This document shows, piece by piece, positions 24,988 through 33,008 of a stretch of DNA of 57,407 bases. The translations under genes and the position numbers were made by a program. The notes under the pieces were generated by a model that saw only the letters and a program-made list of their open reading frames with translations, did not search any database and was not told where the DNA came from. Each line of letters opens with the position of its first letter. Positions within the stretch are counted from its first letter, which is position 1. Origin of the DNA: Pseudoalteromonas rubra (GTDB lineage Bacteria > Pseudomonadota > Gammaproteobacteria > Enterobacterales > Alteromonadaceae); assembly GCF_000967655.1 (NCBI RefSeq), contig NZ_JXYA01000056.1, forward strand, positions 1 to 57,407. The letters run 5' to 3'.

Positions 24988-26562
24988 ATGTCAATATCGT
25001 TAATGATGATGCTCGTCATCACGTTCAGTTTTGCGCTCAGTGCCTGGTATTGTGGCCGTGCAGGTCACATCAGCAGGCGGTTTGTTAACGCGCTGTCTGG
25101 CTGGTTACTGGTTTTGCTCACTGCGGCCATTGCCGGGCAGGGCACCAGTGTTGATTTACTCTCGCAAAGCGCGCTCGTTCAAGTTGTGCACGTGACGTCG
25201 CTGGGCCTTATCATGTCTGGCCTGGTGGTATTTATGGCCATCATTCTTATGCGCTTTTCGCTTAACTATATGGCCGGGGAGCCACGCCTGGCTGTTTACT
25301 GGCGCTGGTTGCTGGGCACACTGGCCGCGGTGTCTCTGGTAGTTTTGAGTAATCATTTACTCTTATTCCTGCTGGGCTGGACCTTAATAAGCCTGGCTTT
25401 GCATCAGTTGTTGCTATTCTATCCCGAGCGTCCCCGGGCTGCGCTGGGCGCACACAAGAAATTTATTCTGGCACGTCTGGCCGAGCTGGCGTTGCTTATT
25501 GCCGTGCTGTGTTTGTATCAGGCCCACGACACCTTCCTGTTAAGCGATATTCTGGCCCATTATCAGGCACCTAACCCAGAGGTCAGTGTTTACGCCCAGA
25601 TTGCAGCCGTCATGCTGGTCATTGTTGCGCTGATCAAATGTGCACAGCTGCCAGTCCATGGCTGGCTGATGCAGGTGGTTGAAGCGCCTACGCCGGTCAG
25701 TGCCCTATTACATGCTGGTGTAATTAATCTCGGTGGTTTTTTAATGATAGTGTTCGCGCCCCTGGTGATGCAGGTCGCTGCGGCTCAGTGGTTGCTGCTG
25801 CTGGCAGGTGGACTGACCACGGTGCTTGCGGCACTCATCATGACCACCCGGGTCAGCGTAAAGGTGCGTCTTGCCTGGTCAACCAGTGCGCAGATGGGCC
25901 TGATGCTGGTTGAATGTGCGCTGGGGTTATACGAGCTGGCACTGTTACATTTACTGGCTCACTCCGCCTACAAGGCACACGCCTTTCTTAACTCAGGCAG
26001 TGCGGTTCGCGATAACCTGCAGGCGCGTTTGGCGGTGTCCGTTACTCCGTCGCTGGCACGCTGGCTGGGCGCGGCACTACTTAGCCTGGGTCTGGTTGCG
26101 TTCACCTACTGGCTGGTCGGTCAGGGCACTGCATTAAGTATGTGGGCTTTACTGGCCATGTCGCTGACTTTGCTCCTTGCGCAGCGCAGCAGTGCTCACC
26201 ATAGCCTGCCGTGGACAGGTGTACTACTGATCAGTGTACTGCTACTGGCCAGCTATGCGGCGATGAAGACACTGCTGGCACAAACCGTGTTTGCCGACGT
26301 GTCTTTACATGAGGCCCCACTGAGTGCCGCTGATAGTGTCGTGATGGTGCTGTTTATCAGCTTATTTGTGCTGAACTGGTTATTAACCTACCGCGCAGCA
26401 CATCCCCGGGTGCAAAGTTTATCCGTGGTGCTTTTTGCCGGTTTGTATCTGGATGAGTGGTGGACCCGTCTGACATTGAAAATCTGGCCTGTGAAGTTAC
26501 CCGCACCAGTTAAATCGCAGCGCGCCGCCAAGCGCCAGTATGGATTAATTCAGGAGTCTTAA
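24988..26562 (+). CDS. dabB: DabB, membrane subunit of the inorganic carbon uptake complex
   Basis: A 524-residue membrane protein of the NuoL/MrpA family with about 14 hydrophobic segments. The proton-channel-type motif GWLMQVVEAPTPVSALLHAG is intact. As the partner of DabA it is thought to couple cation flow (proton or sodium) to vectorial CO2 hydration, trapping bicarbonate in the cell. It is shorter than respiratory NuoL, as DabB usually is. The stop is one base before the dabA start, so the two are expressed as a pair. Confidence 0.9.
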   Translation: MSISLMMMLVITFSFALSAWYCGRAGHISRRFVNALSGWLLVLLTAAIAGQGTSVDLLSQSALVQVVHVTSLGLIMSGLVVFMAIILMRFSLNYMAGEPRLAVYWRWLLGTLAAVSLVVLSNHLLLFLLGWTLISLALHQLLLFYPERPRAALGAHKKFILARLAELALLIAVLCLYQAHDTFLLSDILAHYQAPNPEVSVYAQIAAVMLVIVALIKCAQLPVHGWLMQVVEAPTPVSALLHAGVINLGGFLMIVFAPLVMQVAAAQWLLLLAGGLTTVLAALIMTTRVSVKVRLAWSTSAQMGLMLVECALGLYELALLHLLAHSAYKAHAFLNSGSAVRDNLQARLAVSVTPSLARWLGAALLSLGLVAFTYWLVGQGTALSMWALLAMSLTLLLAQRSSAHHSLPWTGVLLISVLLLASYAAMKTLLAQTVFADVSLHEAPLSAADSVVMVLFISLFVLNWLLTYRAAHPRVQSLSVVLFAGLYLDEWWTRLTLKIWPVKLPAPVKSQRAAKRQYGLIQES

Positions 26563-26563
26563 C

Positions 26564-29014
26564 ATGGCAAGTGATACATGCACGCTCACAAAGGCACAGC
26601 ACAGCGCTGTCCAGGGGGCCTGTCAGCAGTTAGCACCCAGCTGGCCGCTGGATCAGATGATAGCCGTCAGCCCTTACTGGCCGATGCGCCATGAGCGCAT
26701 AGAGCAGGTCAGTGCCCGGCTCAGCGCGCTGGCGGGTATTTCCATGCTAATGCCTGAGAGCGACTACTTTGACTGGTATCGACGCGGCCTGATCAGCCCG
26801 CAAGCTCTGCGCACTGCATTGGCAGAATCCGGGCTGGGATTAAACGTCGATGAACTGATCCAGACAATCGAACAGAGCGGGGAAAAGCTGCCCTGGCAGT
26901 CGTTATCGGCGCTGCTTGATGAGCACCGGGCGCGCCACAAAATGGCCTGGCGCGACGAGATAATTCATCAGATCAGCCAGTTTTGTGCCGCTCATTTTCA
27001 GCAGGCGCAGCCAATGTTGCACCGCGAGCACAGCAAGGCACAGCCGGATTTGTACGCGCACTGGCTGGTGGTCAGCCAGCGCGACCGGGGGCTCAGCATT
27101 GTACTGGACGAGCCCGACCTGCACCGCTACTTTAAACAGTTACCGGATGATCCGAACGCATTGATAGCCGAGGCGCTGAGCACTTTTGGTGTGCAGGACG
27201 AGCAGGTTGAACTGTATGCACATGCATTGCTACTGGATATTGGTGGATGGGGCGCCTGGGTTGCCTATCTGCGCTGGCAGGGCGAGCTCAATGGTGAGCC
27301 ACACGACCAGATGCTGGACCTGCTGGCAATTCGTATGGCCTGGGAGCTGGTACTGTGGCGCTATCAGCAAGCACATTTTCCAACTTTTTTTACCACTTTG
27401 GAGCATTCATGGAAACAGTCTCTCGGCCGGTTGCAAAACCTACCGACGCAACATCAAACACAACAAAAGCCTCTGTGGGTTTGGGCCAGAGCGGCGGAGC
27501 TAAGCTATCAGCAGCAGCTTCACTATGCATTGAGCAGCCCGGTAAACACACCGGCGCACCCCATACAGTGTCAAGCCGCATTTTGTATCGATGTACGTTC
27601 TGAAATCTATCGCCGCGCGCTCGAAGCACAAAGCGATGGCGTCCAGACTATGGGGTTTGCAGGCTTTTTTGGCCTGCCACTTTCCTACCAGCCGCAACAG
27701 GCTGACGTGAACCGGCCTCAGTGCCCGGGGCTATTACTGCCCAGCCTGGTGGCCACACATGCACAATCCGACAAGCACGGTGCAGCCTCGCTGAATGCTC
27801 AGGCCCGCTGGCAGGGATTTTCTAAATCAGCCACCGCGTCCTTTTCTATGGTGGAATCGGCAGGCTGGCTGGATACGTTTAAGCTTCTGAAAAAGGCATT
27901 CTTTGCCTCTGAGCAGGCCCACCCGGTCGATAAGCTGGCCAACAGCCAGGACTGGTCGCTGACACAAAACGGCGAAGAGCTGAGTGCCCAGCAAAAGGCT
28001 GAGCTGGCCGCCGGTGTGTTGCATGCAATGGGATTCGAGCAGTTTGCACCCACGGTATTGTTAGTAGGCCATGGCAGTCACTCGACCAATAACTTGCAAG
28101 AAGCCGGGCTGGGATGCGGCGCCTGCGGCGGACAAAGTGGTGAAGTGAATGTCAAAGTGCTGGCCTGGCTGCTTAACGACAAAGCGGTGCGCACCGAATT
28201 GCAGGCGTTGGGGGTTGAAATACCAGAGCAGACCCGATTTATTGCGGCGCTGCATAATACCACAACCGATCATCTGCGCTGTTATGGCGAACAACCGGGT
28301 ACTGAGATTATGTCCTGGTTGCAAAGTGCCACGGCGGCGGCGCAAAAAGAACGCGCAGCGAAGCTGGATGAACAGCTGGCAGATGCCGACCGTGAAGCGC
28401 TGGACCAGGCCCTGATAGCCCGCAGCCTGGATTGGTCTCAGACGCGTCCGGAATGGGGGCTGGCAAATAATGCGGCGTTTATTGTGGCACCGCGCAGCTG
28501 GACCCGGGGCATTGATTTACAGGGGCGCAGTTTTTTACACGACTATCAGTGGCAGCACGATCCGGACTTTAAGGTGCTCGAAACCATTATGACCGCGCCT
28601 ATGCTGGTCACTCATTGGATCAACATGCAGTACAACGCCTCGACCACAGACAATTTGCATTTTGGCAGCGGTAACAAGGTGCTGCACAACGCGGTTGGCG
28701 GCAACATCGGCGTGTTTGAGGGTAATGGCGGAGATCTCAGAACTGGTCTTGCGATGCAGTCACTGCACAATGGACACGACTGGATGCATCAGATGCAGCG
28801 ACTGTCGGTCTACCTGGCTGCGCCCAAATCGGCAATTAAAGAGATCACCGCGCGTCATGATGTGGTTAAACAGTTGATCGATAACGAGTGGTTGTACGTA
28901 TTCCAGTGGCAAGAAACAGGCGAAATTAGCCGTTTTTATCAGCAGCGCTGGTGGCCGGTGTCTGCGGCGCAGATCAGCCAAGATGAAGAACAGAAAATAG
29001 TACAGTGTCTTTGA
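26564..29014 (+). CDS. dabA: DabA, zinc-dependent carbonic anhydrase-like subunit (DUF2309/UPF0753)
   Basis: An 816-residue cytoplasmic protein of the DUF2309 family. The beta-carbonic-anhydrase-like zinc site is complete: Cys341 and Asp343 (FCIDVRSE), His503 (VGHGSHS) and Cys518 (GLGCGACGG), with the same spacing (2 and 15 residues) as in the characterised DabA. AGGAG precedes the ATG. Together with DabB it accumulates dissolved inorganic carbon; in heterotrophs this supplies anaplerotic bicarbonate at low CO2. A clean terminator follows the gene. Confidence 0.92.
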   Translation: MASDTCTLTKAQHSAVQGACQQLAPSWPLDQMIAVSPYWPMRHERIEQVSARLSALAGISMLMPESDYFDWYRRGLISPQALRTALAESGLGLNVDELIQTIEQSGEKLPWQSLSALLDEHRARHKMAWRDEIIHQISQFCAAHFQQAQPMLHREHSKAQPDLYAHWLVVSQRDRGLSIVLDEPDLHRYFKQLPDDPNALIAEALSTFGVQDEQVELYAHALLLDIGGWGAWVAYLRWQGELNGEPHDQMLDLLAIRMAWELVLWRYQQAHFPTFFTTLEHSWKQSLGRLQNLPTQHQTQQKPLWVWARAAELSYQQQLHYALSSPVNTPAHPIQCQAAFCIDVRSEIYRRALEAQSDGVQTMGFAGFFGLPLSYQPQQADVNRPQCPGLLLPSLVATHAQSDKHGAASLNAQARWQGFSKSATASFSMVESAGWLDTFKLLKKAFFASEQAHPVDKLANSQDWSLTQNGEELSAQQKAELAAGVLHAMGFEQFAPTVLLVGHGSHSTNNLQEAGLGCGACGGQSGEVNVKVLAWLLNDKAVRTELQALGVEIPEQTRFIAALHNTTTDHLRCYGEQPGTEIMSWLQSATAAAQKERAAKLDEQLADADREALDQALIARSLDWSQTRPEWGLANNAAFIVAPRSWTRGIDLQGRSFLHDYQWQHDPDFKVLETIMTAPMLVTHWINMQYNASTTDNLHFGSGNKVLHNAVGGNIGVFEGNGGDLRTGLAMQSLHNGHDWMHQMQRLSVYLAAPKSAIKEITARHDVVKQLIDNEWLYVFQWQETGEISRFYQQRWWPVSAAQISQDEEQKIVQCL

Positions 29015-29015
29015 T

Positions 29016-29038
29016 TTCTGGTATGGCTAATACCAGAA
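29016..29038. other. Small hairpin right after dabA
   Basis: TTCTGGTAT at 29016-29024 pairs perfectly with ATACCAGAA at 29030-29038 around a five-base loop, directly after the stop codon. It may protect the 3' end; the true terminator follows. Confidence 0.5.
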
Positions 29039-29056
29039 CAAAGCTGTGGGGCACGA

Positions 29057-29086
29057 AGCGGCAACCGTAAGGTTGCCGCTTTTTTT
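29057..29086 (+). terminator. Intrinsic terminator of dabBA
   Basis: AGCGGCAACC at 29057-29066 pairs perfectly with GGTTGCCGCT at 29071-29080 around four bases, followed by a run of T residues to 29086. A textbook rho-independent terminator. Confidence 0.9.
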
Positions 29087-29209
29087 ATTGCCAAACAGTT
29101 TGGTATATTGGTGTTGATCTGCCAAAGTTAACAATAACCCGGTCAATTTCATCAAGGGTTTGGGTGAGATATAAAAGAGGCAAGCGCAACAAGTCATGTG
29201 GGAGTGAAC

Positions 29210-29431
29210 ATGTCGGGAGATATCGTCAAAATTCAGGCGGAGCACTGGTCCGCCACGCAGCTGAAGCTAAAAGCACTCAACGAAAAAATGGCTGATCTGG
29301 CGCCTTTGATACTCGAAGCGGCCGAGCAGCTCGACCCAGACAGTAGTAGTTACGATGCCAGCCAACGGCAGGCACTGGCGCAACGTCTTAAAGCAGCGCT
29401 TTGCGCAGATGAGCCAGACTCAATGGCATAA
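29210..29431 (+). CDS. Small unknown protein
   Basis: A 73-residue charged, mostly helical cytoplasmic protein (KALNEKMADLAPLILEAAEQ). GGGAG lies five bases before the ATG at 29210; a GTG four codons earlier overlaps that site. I recognise no family. It stands between the dabA terminator and a solute-binding protein gene about 90 bases downstream. The ribosome site and protein-like composition support a real gene. Confidence 0.5.
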   Translation: MSGDIVKIQAEHWSATQLKLKALNEKMADLAPLILEAAEQLDPDSSSYDASQRQALAQRLKAALCADEPDSMA

Positions 29432-29522
29432 ATGGGTGGGTAACAAATGCCCCTCATTCTGTCATTGCACCGGGCATAAACCGCTCTAAAATAATAACGA
29501 TAGCAGGAGGCCGGTAAATACG

Positions 29523-30269
29523 ATGACGTTATCACAGTGTGTTTTTATTTGTAGTGTATTGATATCCGGCCTGTCTTTGGTCAAGGTGGCCTGGGCAGAG
29601 GTGCTGGATGTCTCGGTTGGCTGGACAAAGCCGCCGTATGTCATTGAGCAGGGCGATACCGGATTCGAACTGGATATGGTGAAAGCCATTTTTGCTGAAC
29701 TGGGCCATGAAATTCGTTTTTTATATGTGCCTTTTGGCCGCTCAGATTCTTTGCTGAAAACGCAAAAAGTGGATGCGGCACTGACCATGAACCGGCGCAT
29801 GGACCTGGCCGGTGCGGTTTTGTCCGAACCCTACATTACCTACCACAATACCGCCATCAGTTTAAAAAAACGCAACCTGAAAATACACAGTGTCAGCGCA
29901 TTGGAAAATTATGCCGTGATTGGCTTCCAAAATGCCTCTGTGGTATTGGGTATGGAGTATCGGCTGGCCACTGCCAACAGCCCTTTATACATTGAGCTGC
30001 CTGATCAGCAAAAACAAGTAGAATTATTGCTTAGGGGCAAAGTGGATGTGGTGGTGATGGATATTAATATTTTTAACCACCTGAGCAAGGCCGTTCTGGG
30101 TCAGGATCAGATGCCCAATGTCACCGTCCACCATTTATTTGCGGCTTCGCCTTATCGTATTGCCTTTCGCGACCCGGCCCTAAAAGACGCTTTTAACCTT
30201 AAAATGGTCCAGTTTAAAAGCAGCTCCGCCTATTACAAGTTGCTGCACAAGTACGAGTTTTTGCAGTGA
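29523..30269 (+). CDS. Periplasmic solute-binding protein, amino-acid type (SBP_bac_3-like)
   Basis: A 248-residue exported protein with a signal peptide ending AWA near residue 25. WTKPPYVIEQGDTGFELDMV and the two-lobe pattern through VDVVVMDINIF follow family 3 binding proteins for polar amino acids. No permease or ATPase lies nearby, so it is an orphan; such proteins in marine bacteria may feed a sensor or be scavenging remnants. Length is normal. Confidence 0.8.
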   Translation: MTLSQCVFICSVLISGLSLVKVAWAEVLDVSVGWTKPPYVIEQGDTGFELDMVKAIFAELGHEIRFLYVPFGRSDSLLKTQKVDAALTMNRRMDLAGAVLSEPYITYHNTAISLKKRNLKIHSVSALENYAVIGFQNASVVLGMEYRLATANSPLYIELPDQQKQVELLLRGKVDVVVMDINIFNHLSKAVLGQDQMPNVTVHHLFAASPYRIAFRDPALKDAFNLKMVQFKSSSAYYKLLHKYEFLQ

Positions 30270-30488
30270 GTAGGGTTGAGTTACAACGCCTATAAATAGT
30301 GATATCGGCCTGCCTGGTTCGGTAAACCCAGGAGCAAGGCGATGGTTTGATTGAACTTCCTGAGTTCCGCACTACTCTAAAACCACTTCTCTGCGTGCTT
30401 TTCCTTTTCAGTGGCCTTCTGACAATACGCAGACAGGGCTTTTGTGTGTATAAGTCCAACTGTGACAATGAATGTCTGTTTTTGTCGT

Positions 30489-30502
30489 TTTAATGCATTA
30501 AA
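30489..30502. promoter_or_regulatory. Palindrome upstream of the GlxA-like regulator
   Basis: TTTAATGCATTAAA is a perfect 14-base palindrome flanked by TGTC on the left and GACA on the right. It lies 45 bases before the regulator gene, a good position for an autoregulatory operator. The gap 30270-30546 holds no other gene that I can support. Confidence 0.45.
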
Positions 30503-30546
30503 TGACACCTTTGCATCGGTTATGATAGATGCCAAAGGAGTAATGC

Positions 30547-31497
30547 ATGACCACAAAACAAGTATATTTTATCGCCGACGGGTTTCAGGCCCTGGATTTA
30601 TTTGGGCCATTAGATGCGTTTATGGAAACCAACTGCCATGTGCCCAATGCCTATGACTGTAAGTTACTGAGTATTGAGGCCGGTGCAGTTGCAACTGTGT
30701 ATGGCCAGCAAGTTCAAGCTGATTTTGGCCTGGACGACGAATTTGCTGTGGACGACCTGATCATCTGTGGCGGCAATGGCATGCGCACGCTGTCGCTCAG
30801 TGCTGCGCAGCTTAGTGCGCTATCGGCACTGGCGGCCGGAGCCAGGCGGGTGTTTAGTATCTGCACCGGTGCTTTTGTGCTGGCCCAGCTTTTTCCGCAG
30901 CAGGCGTTAACGCTCACAACCCACTGGCGGCATTGTGAAAGCCTGGCCCGACAAAATGCCCATTGCACCGTTTCGCCCGATCCGCTCTATATTCAGGACG
31001 AGCACATTTGGTCATCGGCAGGGGTGTTGTCGGGGGTTGACCTGGCACTGGCCATAGTACGGGAAGATCACGGCAACAGCATTGCCGCGCAGGTGGCAAA
31101 AGATCTGGTGGTCTACTTGCAACGCGCCGGAAACCAGCATCAGTATTCAGATGCCCTGGCGCTGCAATCTGGCGACAGTTTAAAGCTCTCTCCGCTATTG
31201 GACTGGCTAAGTACGCAGCTTAATCAGCCTGTTACGGTCGCGAGAATGGCTGAGTTTTGTCACCTCAGCGAGCGACAACTCACGCGCTTGTTTAAACAGC
31301 ACCTTAACTGTACACCCAGCCATTATTTTAAAGTCCTGAAACTCAATCACGCCCGAGATCTGTTGAGTGAAGAAAACATCAGTTTGCAGCACGTGGCGAC
31401 AAAACTGGGGTTTACTTGTTATGACAGTTTCAGGCGTGCATTTGTCAGGCAATTCGGCGTATCGCCTTCACACTACACAAAAGGAATTAACCAATGA
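30547..31497 (+). CDS. GlxA-like transcriptional regulator (DJ-1/PfpI domain plus AraC HTH)
   Basis: A 316-residue regulator. Residues 1-190 form a DJ-1/PfpI-like domain with the elbow Cys in SICTGAFVLAQ. Residues 215-316 carry two AraC helix-turn-helices (ARMAEFCHLSERQLTRLF and LQHVATKLGFTCYDSFRRAF). The family senses small nitrogen compounds such as carnitine or choline derivatives in pseudomonads. AAGGAG precedes the ATG. The stop overlaps the next gene by four bases (ATGA), so the S41-like protein is made with its regulator. Confidence 0.87.
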   Translation: MTTKQVYFIADGFQALDLFGPLDAFMETNCHVPNAYDCKLLSIEAGAVATVYGQQVQADFGLDDEFAVDDLIICGGNGMRTLSLSAAQLSALSALAAGARRVFSICTGAFVLAQLFPQQALTLTTHWRHCESLARQNAHCTVSPDPLYIQDEHIWSSAGVLSGVDLALAIVREDHGNSIAAQVAKDLVVYLQRAGNQHQYSDALALQSGDSLKLSPLLDWLSTQLNQPVTVARMAEFCHLSERQLTRLFKQHLNCTPSHYFKVLKLNHARDLLSEENISLQHVATKLGFTCYDSFRRAFVRQFGVSPSHYTKGINQ

Positions 31498-32747
31498 GAC
31501 AGGTACTTAGGGGGCTGCTGTTTACTTGTATGGCTGCGCAGGCCGACGCGGCATTGCTTAACCAGGCCCAGCAGCAGGCCTGGCTTGAAGACATTAATTT
31601 CTATGCCCGACAAGTAAAAACGCAGCATATTCAGCCATTTCATACCCTGGCAGAATCGGACTTCGATCAGATGATTAGCGCGCTTAAAGCGCAATTAGGG
31701 GCGCTGAGTGAAGTACAGGTAGAAGTGCGATTGATGGCAATCAGCCGGGCAATAGGCGACGGACACTGCAACTATTTAATGATGTCGGGTAAGCATCAGC
31801 ACTTTCCGTTTCGCTTTAAGTTTTTTGGCGAAACTTTACGAGTGGTCGATACCATACCTGAGCACCGTCATTTACTGGGTATGCAGCTGCGTGAAATCAA
31901 TGGGGTGAGTGTGAGTGAGCTGTATAAGCAGTTGCCTGCCTTTTTGCCTGGCGTGGATAATCAATTCAGCAAGCAAAGCAGTTTTGAATATTACCTGACC
32001 TTGCATAAGTTGTTGTTTGGTCTTGGCATAGTTGATGAAAAATCACCAGCGTTATTTCGCTTTACGGGCGAGGAGGGTGACGTTAGCGCCAAAATATCGC
32101 CTGTGAGTATGCGGGAATTTGGCAAGCTGAGCTCTGCATATGTGCGCTCAGAGCCAAAGCTATCAGCGCTGGATATAGGCATGCCTGGGATCAGCCTGAG
32201 CCTGTTAGACAAAAGTAAAACGGCTTATTTTGACTTTGCATCGTACCCGACACCCGAGCAAGTGATGTCGCACTGTGATGCACTTCAGGCCAGATTAAAG
32301 TCGGCCGGTTCGCGCTATCTGATCATCGACTTCAGGGGCAACCGTGGTGGTAACTTTTACGCGGGCCTGGCGTTGTCTGCCTGTTTATTGCCACTGGATC
32401 AGTTTGACTGGATGCAGGGTGTTTATGTGTTATCCGACGGCGCGACTTTCTCTGCTGCCATGTCTAATACTGTGCAGTTTAAGCAGATCCTGAATGCCAG
32501 AGTGGCTGGCACGCCAACTGGAGGAGATCCCAACCATTTTGCAGAAAATAGCGTGTATTCTTTGCCTAATTCAGGGCGGCGGTTCAGCTTGTCTAAGCGT
32601 TATTACCCGTTCAGCGACGTGCAAAGCCATGCGGTGTATCCGGATATCAAGATAGCGCCGAGCTGGGAGGATTATCGTCAGGGGAAGGATACGGTACTGA
32701 TATATATCTTATCTCAACTCTCATACTCAGCTGTTTTTGTCGAATAG
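31494..32747 (+). CDS. S41-family peptidase-like protein
   Basis: A 417-residue protein with a short N-terminal export-like segment (LLFTCMAAQADA). The C-terminal half has S41 (tail-specific protease) marks: LIIDFRGNRGGN, then VLSDGATFSAAMSNT where the Ser of the catalytic pair is expected, and GTPTGGDPNHF. A PDZ domain is not clear; GMQLREINGVSVSELY near 125-145 could be its core. It probably acts in the periplasm on peptides or damaged proteins. Translation is coupled to the GlxA-like regulator, which is unusual for this family. Confidence 0.75.
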   Translation: MRQVLRGLLFTCMAAQADAALLNQAQQQAWLEDINFYARQVKTQHIQPFHTLAESDFDQMISALKAQLGALSEVQVEVRLMAISRAIGDGHCNYLMMSGKHQHFPFRFKFFGETLRVVDTIPEHRHLLGMQLREINGVSVSELYKQLPAFLPGVDNQFSKQSSFEYYLTLHKLLFGLGIVDEKSPALFRFTGEEGDVSAKISPVSMREFGKLSSAYVRSEPKLSALDIGMPGISLSLLDKSKTAYFDFASYPTPEQVMSHCDALQARLKSAGSRYLIIDFRGNRGGNFYAGLALSACLLPLDQFDWMQGVYVLSDGATFSAAMSNTVQFKQILNARVAGTPTGGDPNHFAENSVYSLPNSGRRFSLSKRYYPFSDVQSHAVYPDIKIAPSWEDYRQGKDTVLIYILSQLSYSAVFVE

Positions 32748-32800
32748 ATAGTACGATTAGGCAAGATGCCGGGTATAGCCTGAATGCCTTGTTTCATTAT

Positions 32801-32855
32801 GCGTTTGCGATTACACCTGACTGTATTTTTTTCAAGGTGAGGTGATCGCAAACGC
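32801..32855. other. Long inverted repeat in the gap before the repeat protein
   Basis: GCGTTTGCGAT at 32801-32811 pairs perfectly with ATCGCAAACGC at 32845-32855. The 33-base loop holds an A-C-A-C-C / G-G-T-G secondary pairing and seven T residues. It may terminate the S41 transcript or be a regulatory hairpin. The rest of 32748-33008 is AT-rich promoter-like sequence. Confidence 0.5.
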
Positions 32856-33008
32856 TATTAACCTTAGAAAGGGTAGATCAAAAACAGTTTCTAATAATAA
32901 GAGTAGAATTTGGGCTTCTGGCTACAGATGAGAAATCATTTTATAGTATTTCTCAGCAGGCATACTCTCAATGTCCCTGCCACTATCTACTCAATAAGGG
33001 AAATAATA

